Source: Auanema rhodensis (Eukaryota; Nematoda; Chromadorea; Rhabditida; Rhabditidae). From it: a DNA stretch of 64,000 bases. This document shows, in pieces, positions 10,552 through 20,196 of the stretch. Each line of letters begins with the position of its first letter. Position 1 is the first letter of the stretch. The stretch is taken from NCBI GenBank assembly GCA_964057225.1, contig OZ059899.1, positions 8,246,001 to 8,310,000 of the forward strand, in the 5' to 3' direction. The translations under genes and the position numbers were made by a program. Under the pieces are notes generated by a model, which saw nothing but the letters and a program-made list of their open reading frames with translations, did no database searches and was not told where the DNA came from.

Positions 10552-13500
10552 GAACCACTGAGCGTCGTGGCGGGCGCTTGTGAGCCGGCTTCTAGGCAGT
10601 AGATGTTTGTGGATGAAGTGAGTTCAGGAGTTCTGGTTCAGTTGTATGCTACAACGACCGGGCGTCCAAGCCAAACGTTGCGTCACCAGGGACTGACTTT
10701 CGAAAGAAAGACTGCCCCGGGTGGACAAGGAGAGGTGTAAGGCCCAGGCCCGCAAGGGAGCAAGCAAAAGCCTCCGCGCGTTGCAGTGGTTGGATAGCGC
10801 CCATGAGTACTGTCTTCTGTCCAGCCTGAGCAACATCTTCAAACCAACCATCGTTTTGAATTTTTCAATCTCGAGCTCATGTGCTGCAATTCGCGATATG
10901 TAGCACGTAGAGTAAGGTAGAGAACCACTGAGCGTCGTGGCGGGCGCTTGTGAGCCGCCTTCTAGGCAGTAGATGTTTGTGGATGAAGTGAGCTCAGGAG
11001 TTCTGGTTCAGTTGTATGCTACAACGACCGGGCGTCCAAGCCAAGCGTTGCGTCACCAGGGACTGACTTTCGAAAGAAAGACTGCCCCGGGTGGACAAGG
11101 AGAGGTGTAAGGCCCAGGCCCGCAAGGGAGCAAGCAAAAGCCTCCGCGCGTTGCAGTGGTTGGATAGCGCCCATGAGTACTGTCTTCTGTCCAGCCTGAG
11201 CAACATCTTCAAACCAACCATCGTTTTGAATTTTTCAATCTCGAGCTCATGTGCTGCAATTTGCGATATGTAGCACGTAGAGTAAGGTAGAGAACCACTG
11301 AGCGTCGTGGCGGGCGCTTGTGAGCCGGCTTCTAGGCAGTAGATGTTTGTGGATGAAGTGAGCTCAGGAGTTCTGGTTCAGTTGTATGCTACAACGACCG
11401 GGCGTCCAAGCCAAGCGTTGCGTCACCAGGGACGGACTTTCGAAAGAAAGACTGCCCCGGGTGGACAAGGAGAGGTGTAAGGCCCAGGCCCGCAAGGGAG
11501 CAAGCAAAAGCCTCCGCGCGTTGCAGTGGTTGGATAGCGCCCATGAGTACTGTCTTCTGTCCAGCCTGAGCAACATCTTCAAACCAACCATCGTTTTGAA
11601 TTTTTCAATCTCGAGCTCATGTGCTGCAATTTGCGATATGTAGCACGTAGAGTAAGGTAGAGAACCACTGAGCGTCGTGGCGGGCGCTTGTGAGCCGGCT
11701 TCTAGGCAGTAGATGTTTGTGGATGAAGTGAGCTCAGGAGTTCTGGTTCAGTTGTATGCTACAACGACCGGGCGTCCAAGCCAAGCGTTGCGTCACCAGG
11801 GACTGACTTTCGAAAGAAAGACTGCCCCGGGTGGACAAGGAGAGGTGTAAGGCCCAGGCCCGCAAGGGAGCAAGCAAAAGCCTCCGCGCGTTGCAGTGGT
11901 TGGATAGCGCCCATGAGTACTGTCTTCTGTCCAGCCTGAGCAACATCTTCAAACCAACCATCGTTTTGAATTTTTCAATCTCGAGCTCATGTGCTGCAAT
12001 TTGCGATATGTAGCACGTAGAGTAAGGTAGAGAACCACTGAGCGTCGTGGCGGGCGCTTGTGAGCCGGCTTCTAGGCAGTAGATGTTTGTGGATGAAGTG
12101 AGCTCAGGAGTTCTGGTTCAGTTGTATGCTACAACGACCGGGCGTCCAAGCCAAGCGTTGCGTCACCAGGGACTGACTTTCGAAAGAAAGACTGCCCCGG
12201 GTGGACAAGGAGAGGTGTAAGGCCCAGGCCCGCAAGGGAGCAAGCAAAAGCCTCCGCGCGTTGCAGTGGTTGGATAGCGCCCATGAGTACTGTCTTCTGT
12301 CCAGCCTGAGCAACATCTTCAAACCAACCATCGTTTTGAATTTTTCAATCTCGAGCTCATGTGCTGCAATTTGCGATATGTAGCACGTAGAGTAAGGTAG
12401 AGAACCACTGAGCGTCGTGGCGGGCGCTTGTGAGCCGGCTTCTAGGCAGTAGATGTTTGTGGATGAAGTGAGCTCAGGAGTTCTGGTTCAGTTGTATGCT
12501 ACAACGACCGGGCGTCCAAGCCAAGCGTTGCGTCACCAGGGACTGACTTTCGAAAGAAAGACTGCCCCGGGTGGACAAGGAGAGGTGTAAGGCCCAGGCC
12601 CGCAAGGGAGCAAGCAAAAGCCTCCGCGCGTTGCAGTGGTTGGATAGCGCCCATGAGTACTGTCTTCTGTCCAGCCTGAGCAACATCTTCAAACCAACCA
12701 TCGTTTTGAATTTTTCAATCTCGAGCTCATGTGCTGCAATTTGCGATATGTAGCACGTAGAGTAAGGTAGAGAACCACTGAGCGTCGTGGCGGGCGCTTG
12801 TGAGCCGGCTTCTAGGCAGTAGATGTTTGTGGATGAAGTGAGCTCAGGAGTTCTGGTTCAGTTGTATGCTACAACGACCGGGCGTCCAAGCCAAGCGTTG
12901 CGTCACCAGGGACTGACTTTCGAAAGAAAGACTGCCCCGGGTGGACAAGGAGAGGTGTAAGGCCCAGGCCCGCAAGGGAGCAAGCAAAAGCCTCCGCGCG
13001 TTGCAGTGGTTGGATAGCGCCCATGAGTACTGTCTTCTGTCCAGCCTGAGCAACATCTTCAAACCAACCATCGTTTTGAATTTTTCAATCTCGAGCTCAT
13101 GTGCTGCAATTTGCGATATGTAGCACGTAGAGTAAGGTAGAGAACCACTGAGCGTCGTGGCGGGCGCTTGTGAGCCGGCTTCTAGGCAGTAGATGTTTGT
13201 GGATGAAGTGAGTTCAGGAGTTCTGGTTCAGTTGTATGCTACAACGACCGGGCGTCCAAGCCAAGCGTTGCGTCACCAGGGACTGACTTTCGAAAGAAAG
13301 ACTGCCCCGGGTGGACAAGGAGAGGTGTAAGGCCCAGGCCCGCAAGGGAGCAAGCAAAAGCCTCCGCGCGTTGCAGTGGTTGGATAGCGCCCATGAGTAC
13401 TGTCTTCTGTCCAGCCTGAGCAACATCTTCAAACCAACCATCGTTTTGAATTTTTCAATCTCGAGCTCATGTGCTGCAATTTGCGATATGTAGCACGTAG

Positions 13501-16037
13501 AGTAAGGTAGAGAACCACTGAGCGTCGTGGCGGGCGCTTGTGAGCCGGCTTCTAGGCAGTAGATGTTTGTGGATGAAGTGAGTTCAGGAGTTCTGGTTCA
13601 GTTGTATGCTACAACGACCGGGCGTCCAAGCCAAGCGTTGCGTCACCAGGGACTGACTTTCGAAAGAAAGACTGCCCCGGGTGGACAAGGAGAGGTGTAA
13701 GGCCCAGGCCCGCAAGGGAGCAAGCAAAAGCCTCCGCGCGTTGCAGTGGTTGGATAGCGCCCATGAGTACTGTCTTCTGTCCAGCCTGAGCAACATCTTC
13801 AAACCAACCATCGTTTTGAATTGTTCAATCTCGAGCTCATGTGCTGCAATTTGCGATATGTAGCACGTAGAGTAAGGTAGAGAACCACTGAGCGTCGTGG
13901 CGGGCGCTTGTGAGCCGGCTTCTAGGCAGTAGATGTTTGTGGATGAAGTGAGCTCAGGAGTTCTGGTTCAGTTGTATGCTACAACGACCGGGCGTCCAAG
14001 CCAAGCGTTGCGTCACCAGGGACTGACTTTCGAAAGAAAGACTGCCCCGGGTGGACAAGGAGAGGTGTAAGGCCCAGGCCCGCAAGGGAGCAAGCAAAAG
14101 CCTCCTCGCGTTGCAGTGGTTGGATAGCGCCCATGAGTACTGTCTTCTGTCCAGCCTGAGCAACATCTTCAAACCAACCATCGTTTTGAATTTTTCAATC
14201 TCGAGCTCATGTGCTGCAATTCGCGATATGTAGCACGTAGAGTAAGGTAGAGAACCACTGAGCGTCGTGGCGGGCGCTTGTGAGCCGGCTTCTAGGCAGT
14301 AGATGTTTGTGGATGAAGTGAGTTCAGGAGTTCTGGTTCAGTTGTATGCTACAACGACCGGGCGTCCAAGCCAAGCGTTGCGTCACCAGGGACTGACTTT
14401 CGAAAGAAAGACTGCCCCGGGTGGACAAGGAGAGGTGTAAGGCCCAGGCCCGCAAGGGAGCAAGCAAAAGCCTCCGCGCGTTGCAGTGGTTGGATAGCGC
14501 CCATGAGTACTGTCTTCTGTCCAGCCTGAGCAACATCTTCAAACCAACCATCGTTTTGAATTGTTCAATCTCGAGCTCATGTGCTGCAATTTGCGATATG
14601 TAGCACGTAGAGTAAGGTAGAGAACCACTGAGCGTCGTGGCGGGCGCTTGTGAGCCGGCTTCTAGGCAGTAGATGTTTGTGGATGAAGTGAGCTCAGGAG
14701 TTCTGGTTCAGTTGTATGCTACAACGACCGGGCGTCCAAGCCAAGCGTTGCGTCACCAGGGACTGACTTTCGAAAGAAAGACTGCCCCGGGTGGACAAGG
14801 AGAGGTGTAAGGCCCAGGCCCGCAAGGGAGCAAGCAAAAGCCTCCTCGCGTTGCAGTGGTTGGATAGCGCCCATGAGTACTGTCTTCTGTCCAGCCTGAG
14901 CAACATCTTCAAACCAACCATCGTTTTGAATTTTTCAATCTCGAGCTCATGTGCTGCAATTCGCGATATGTAGCACGTAGAGTAAGGTAGAGAACCACTG
15001 AGCGTCGTGGCGGGCGCTTGTGAGCCGGCTTCTAGGCAGTAGATGTTTGTGGATGAAGTGAGTTCAGGAGTTCTGGTTCAGTTGTATGCTACAACGACCG
15101 GGCGTCCAAGCCAAGCGTTGCGTCACCAGGGACTGACTTTCGAAAGAAAGACTGCCCCGGGTGGACAAGGAGAGGTGTAAGGCCCAGGCCCGCAAGGGAG
15201 CAAGCAAAAGCCTCCGCGCGTTGCAGTGGTTGGATAGCGCCCATGAGTACTGTCTTCTGTCCAGCCTGAGCAACATCTTCAAACCAACCATCGTTTTGAA
15301 TTTTTCAATCTCGAGCTCATGTGCTGCAATTTGCGATATGTAGCACGTAGAGTAAGGTAGAGAACCACTGAGCGTCGTGGCGGGCGCTTGTGAGCCGGCT
15401 TCTAGGCAGTAGATGTTTGTGGATGAAGTGAGCTCAGGAGTTCTGGTTCAGTTGTATGCTACAACGACCGGGCGTCCAAGCCAAGCGTTGCGTCACCAGG
15501 GACTGACTTTCGAAAGAAAGACTGCCCCGGGTGGACAAGGAGAGGTGTAAGGCCCAGGCCCGCAAGGGAGCAAGCAAAAGCCTCCGCGCGTTGCAGTGGT
15601 TGGATAGCGCCCATGAGTACTGTCTTCTGTCCAGCCTGAGCAACATCTTCAAACCAACCATCGTTTTGAATTTTTCAATCTCGAGCTCATGTGCTGCAAT
15701 TTGCGATATGTAGCACGTAGAGTAAGGTAGAGAACCACTGAGCGTCGTGGCGGGCGCTTGTGAGCCGGCTTCTAGGCAGTAGATGTTTGTGGATGAAGTG
15801 AGTTCAGGAGTTCTGGTTCAGTTGTATGCTACAACGACCGGGCGTCCAAGCCAAGCGTTGCGTCACCAGGGACTGACTTTCGAAAGAAAGACTGCCCCGG
15901 GTGGACAAGGAGAGGTGTAAGGCCCAGGCCCGCAAGGGAGCAAGCAAAAGCCTCCGCGCGTTGCAGTGGTTGGATAGCGCCCATGAGTACTGTCTTCTGT
16001 CCAGCCTGAGCAACATCTTCAAACCAACCATCGTTTT
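10552..16037 (+). ncRNA. SRP RNA copies 21-35 (block B, duplicate of block A)
   Basis: Fifteen copies starting every 370 bp from 10552. Copy 21 shows tcgcgatatg in its spacer and ccaaacgttg; copy 22 gagccgcctt; copy 23 gacggactt; copies 24-27 consensus; copies 28 and 29 T in gagYtcagg; copies 29 and 31 ttgttcaa; copies 30 and 32 cctcctcgcg plus tcgcgatatg; copies 33 and 35 T. Relative to block A there is one extra consensus unit, and the two-unit pair 29-30 is repeated as 31-32. Confidence 0.92.
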
Positions 16038-16101
16038 GAATTTTTCAATCTCGAGCTCATGTGCTGCAATTTGCGATATGTAGCACGTAGAGTAAGGTAG
16101 A

Positions 16102-18257
16102 GAACCACTGAGCGTCGTGGCGGGCGCTTGTGAGCCGGCTTCTAGGCAGTAGATGTTTGTGGATGAAGTGAGTTCAGGAGTTCTGGTTCAGTTGTATGCT
16201 ACAACGACCGGGCGTCCAAGCCAAACGTTGCGTCACCAGGGACTGACTTTCGAAAGAAAGACTGCCCCGGGTGGACAAGGAGAGGTGTAAGGCCCAGGCC
16301 CGCAAGGGAGCAAGCAAAAGCCTCCGCGCGTTGCAGTGGTTGGATAGCGCCCATGAGTACTGTCTTCTGTCCAGCCTGAGCAACATCTTCAAACCAACCA
16401 TCGTTTTGAATTTTTCAATCTCGAGCTCATGTGCTGCAATTTGCGATATGTAGCACGTAGAGTAAGGTAGAGAACCACTGAGCGTCGTGGCGGGCGCTTG
16501 TGAGCCGGCTTCTAGGCAGTAGATGTTTGTGGATGAAGTGAGCTCAGGAGTTCTGGTTCAGTTGTATGCTACAACGACCGGGCGTCCAAGCCAAGCGTTG
16601 CGTCACCAGGGACTGACTTTCGAAAGAAAGACTGCCCCGGGTGGACAAGGAGAGGTGTAAGGCCCAGGCCCGCAAGGGAGCAAGCAAAAGCCTCCGCGCG
16701 TTGCAGTGGTTGGATAGCGCCCATGAGTACTGTCTTCTGTCCAGCCTGAGCAACATCTTCAAACCAACCATCGTTTTGAATTTTTCAATCTCGAGCTCAT
16801 GTGCTGCAATTTGCGATATGTAGCACGTAGAGTAAGGTAGAGAACCACTGAGCGTCGTGGCGGGCGCTTGTGAGCCGGCTTCTAGGCAGTAGATGTTTGT
16901 GGATGAAGTGAGCTCAGGAGTTCTGGTTCAGTTGTATGCTACAACGACCGGGCGTCCAAGCCAAGCGTTGCGTCACCAGGGACTGACTTTCGAAAGAAAG
17001 ACTGCCCCGGGTGGACAAGGAGAGGTGTAAGGCCCAGGCCCGCAAGGGAGCAAGCAAAAGCCTCCGCGCGTTGCAGTGGTTGGATAGCGCCCATGAGTAC
17101 TGTCTTCTGTCCAGCCTGAGCAACATCTTCAAACCAACCATCGTTTTGAATTTTTCAATCTCGAGCTCATGTGCTGCAATTTGCGATATGTAGCACGTAG
17201 AGTAAGGTAGAGAACCACTGAGCGTCGTGGCGGGCGCTTGTGAGCCGGCTTCTAGGCAGTAGATGTTTGTGGATGAAGTGAGCTCATGAGTTCTGGTTCA
17301 GTTGTATGCTACAACGACCGGGCGTCCAAGCCAAGCGTTGCGTCACCAGGGACTGACTTTCGAAAGAAAGACTGCCCCGGGTGGACAAGGAGAGGTGTAA
17401 GGCCCAGGCCCGCAAGGGAGCAAGCAAAAGCCTCCGCGCGTTGCAGTGGTTGGATAGCGCCCATGAGTACTGTCTTCTGTCCAGCCTGAGCAACATCTTC
17501 AAACCAACCATCGTTTTGAATTTTTCAATCTCGAGCTCATGTGCTGCAATTCGCGATATGTAGCACGTAGAGTAAGGTAGAGAACCACTGAGCGTCGTGG
17601 CGGGCGCTTGTGAGCCGGCTTCTAGGCAGTAGATGTTTGTGGATGAAGTGAGTTCAGGAGTTCTGGTTCAGTTGTATGCTACAACGACCGGGCGTCCAAG
17701 CCAAGCGTTGCGTCACCAGGGACTGACTTTCGAAAGAAAGACTGCCCCGGGTGGACAAGGAGAGGTGTAAGGCCCAGGCCCGCAAGGGAGCAAGCAAAAG
17801 CCTCCGCGCGTTGCAGTGGTTGGATAGCGCCCATGAGTACTGTCTTCTGTCCAGCCTGAGCAACATCTTCAAACCAACCATCGTTTTGAATTTTTCAATC
17901 TCGAGCTCATGTGCTGCAATTTGCGATATGTAGCACGTAGAGTAAGGTAGAGAACCACTGAGCGTCGTGGCGGGCGCTTGTGAGCCGGCTTCTAGGCAGT
18001 AGATGTTTGTGGATGAAGTGAGCTCAGGAGTTCTGGTTCAGTTGTATGCTACAACGACCGGGCGTCCAAGCCAAGCGTTGCGTCACCAGGGACTGACTTT
18101 CGAAAGAAAGACTGCCCCGGGTGGACAAGGAGAGGTGTAAGGCCCAGGCCCGCAAGGGAGCAAGCAAAAGCCTCCGCGCGTTGCAGTGGTTGGATAGCGC
18201 CCATGAGTACTGTCTTCTGTCCAGCCTGAGCAACATCTTCAAACCAACCATCGTTTT
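16102..18257 (+). ncRNA. SRP RNA copies 36-41
   Basis: Starts every 370 bp from 16102. Copy 36 shares T in gagYtcagg and ccaaacgttg with copy 21. Copies 37 and 38 are consensus. Copy 39 has agctcatgag, a change inside the conserved CAGGAG block, and the tcgcgatatg spacer. Copy 40 has the T variant. Copy 41 is consensus. Confidence 0.92.
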
Positions 18258-18321
18258 GAATTTTTCAATCTCGAGCTCATGTGCTGCAATTTGCGATATG
18301 TAGCACGTAGAGTAAGGTAGA

Positions 18322-18627
18322 GAACCACTGAGCGTCGTGGCGGGCGCTTGTGAGCCGGCTTCTAGGCAGTAGATGTTTGTGGATGAAGTGAGCTCAGGAG
18401 TTCTGGTTCAGTTGTATGCTACAACGACCGGGCGTCCAAGCCAAGCGTTGCGTCACCAGGGACTGACTTTCGAAAGAAAGACTGCCCCGGGTGGACAAGG
18501 AGAGGTGTAAGGCCCAGGCCCGCAAGGGAGCAAGCAAAAGCCTCCGCGCGTTGCAGTGGTTGGATAGCGCCCATGAGTACTGTCTTCTGTCCAGCCTGAG
18601 CAACATCTTCAAACCAACCATCGTTTT
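18322..18627 (+). ncRNA. SRP RNA copy 42 (right edge)
   Basis: Complete RNA gene with both T-runs (18624-18627 and 18631-18635). Homology to the array stops at ctcgagc (18645 or 18646), 36 bp before the expected end of the spacer, where the terminal hairpin begins. Confidence 0.92.
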
Positions 18628-18645
18628 GAATTTTTCAATCTCGAG

Positions 18646-18725
18646 CAAAAATCAAAACTATAACAAAATTACGTGCTACATATCGCAAATTGCAGCACGT
18701 AATTTTGTTATAGTTTTGATTTTTG
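18646..18725. repeat. Perfect 32-bp inverted repeat at the right array border
   Basis: Arms 18646-18677 and 18694-18725 are exact reverse complements around a 16-nt loop (18678-18693). The inner part (about 18670-18698) is the reverse complement of the last part of the array spacer (gtgctgcaatttgcgatatg...agcacgta). In the spacer this piece is itself a small hairpin (GTGCT, 16-nt loop, AGCAC). It could have formed by fold-back template switching at that small hairpin, or be an assembly artefact. Confidence 0.85.
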
Positions 18726-19206
18726 TATACAATGTATTATCGTTATAATTTGTCATTGTTTTCTTTTAATTTTAAAGTTTTGCAATAATTCATATTTAAA
18801 ACATTAAGAATGTTTTATTTGAATAAATTTCTATATGTAAATATAAACGCATCGTAGATGTCATCAGCAACGTACGAAAAAATTCCCGAATAGGAGATTA
18901 CAACGAAAAGCGCAGAAAGGAACTCATGTGAGTTATAAGAGGTTAAATCTGAGCATAGTTGTTTTGTAAAGCAAATTAAGTAGTGGATGGAAATAATGGG
19001 AAAAAGAAAATAGAGAAAATTGGGGAGATATTCAGAGATTAGTGGTGAATAAGCTTTATGTACAATAGTGATGATGCATCCGTGGATGGTAAGCTCGAAC
19101 AAAACTTATTAGGAATAACATAAAAATAAATAGAATTATATATATTCACGAAATATCACAAGTCTATACCCAGGTAATCACATTAGATCAAACAGAAGTT
19201 TCATGC
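18726..19206 (-). other. 3' UTR and spacer of the RasGAP gene
   Basis: AT-rich, no gene recognised. On the - strand AATAAA is present at 18819-18814, about 390 nt after the stop codon, and is a plausible polyadenylation signal. The first-strand hairpin at the array edge lies just beyond it. Confidence 0.45.
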
Positions 19207-20196
19207 TTATTGACAGGATTGAATAGGTTTAGGTGTCCGTTCGATAGAGGACCGGGAATCGTAGATTTTCTCGGATGCTCCAGTGGTAGATCGTTTATCT
19301 TTATCAGTTTTACTAGCGGCAGCTACGTGACGTTTTAATTCTTCATTTTCCAAAATTAACCTTTCAATAACACGTCGTTGATCTTCAATAATTTTTTCCT
19401 GCAAAAGCATTCATATTAAAATACTCTTATACTAATTAGGCACCTGGTCACTTATTACAGGAGGTTTTTCGTATAAATTATTATTCCATGTGTTTGGAAC
19501 AGCATTATCTCTTCGAGGAACAGCATTCGAGCGATCCCAGTCATCACCGGGAATAACATCTATTACAGTAGGCCGGAGCATCGCAGATGTCCGAGACATT
19601 CGTGGGTTTGTTCTCGGCATATTTGAAGTTCGTGGTGATATTTCACATTCGGAAGGGGTTCCATACATCTGTAAAAAACATTTAGTACAAAAAAAGAAAA
19701 AAACTAAATATTACTTGATTAGAGTATCCTGTATATGGTTCTTCATGTTCATAATTACTAGGGCTAGAGCTACGGTATATCGAACTGCTGTAACTGTTAC
19801 CATATCCAGATGGCCCCGGATGCATATCAGGAACAGAATTGGGACTATAGCCGGAATTGGCCATAGATAAAGTTCCCAAACGATCAACAGGGGATGATGA
19901 AGCAGATGAATTGCTATAGCTGCTGCTATGATTATTACTATGGTAGCCAGAAGAAGGAGGTAGGCTTCCTGTATCAGGACTTCCATCAATTCTTCGCTTC
20001 GACTTTCGCGATCGCATTCGTTCAGCTCTCAGCTAAAACAAAAGATAGTTAAAAATAAAACTGTCAATTTCTAAGTTACCTCGCTATCGCTATCAGTATC
20101 TCGAGCTTCACAGCTACTACTTGTTTTATCACTGGTTCTGCTACTTGATGTACCCGTCTCATCACTTAACCGTGCTAGATGACGGGAAGGTGTGGC
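19207..20196 (-). CDS. gap-2: RasGAP exons: Ser-rich tail and C-terminal coiled coil
   Basis: Exons 20196-20080, 20032-19715, 19668-19444 and 19398-19207, all phase 0. The first three encode low-complexity sequence rich in Ser, Tyr, Gly and Pro ([23 protein letters not shown]), likely disordered with phosphorylation sites. The last encodes [20 protein letters not shown], a heptad coiled coil as at the end of SynGAP family members, where it mediates trimerisation, and ends [14 protein letters not shown]. The C-terminus is not the PDZ-binding type of SynGAP alpha1. Because these exons are all in phase 0, single exons can be skipped in frame. Confidence 0.88.

Larger units (their letters stand above)
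3207..18645 (+). repeat. Tandem array of 42 SRP (7SL) RNA gene units, 370 bp each
   Basis: Forty-two head-to-tail copies on one strand. Copies 1-4 start at 3207, 3577, 3947 and 4317 (copy 4 is 315 bp). Copy k from 5 to 42 starts at 4632 + 370(k-5). Each unit is about 306 nt of RNA gene plus a 64-bp spacer. Copies differ at only a few sites, so they are recent or homogenised. The array is GC-richer than the AT-rich flanks. It lies between the 3' ends of two convergent protein genes. The short opposing reading frames of 60 and 75 codons in every unit come from the RNA gene and are not proteins. Confidence 0.95.

Noticed and set aside
3207-18645. Array as CRISPR or satellite DNA.
   Set aside because: The unit is one whole 370-bp repeat with no variable spacers, and it matches 7SL RNA with intact domains and Pol III terminators.
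3207-18645. 7SL-derived SINE family, Alu-like.
   Set aside because: SINEs of this kind lack the S domain and have poly-A tails and dispersed copies; here the S domain is complete and copies are in tandem.
3279-18748. Some 80 near-identical small reading frames (60 and 75 codons on opposite strands) in the array.
   Set aside because: They are forced by the repeated SRP RNA sequence, overlap each other, cross the terminators and have no protein similarity.
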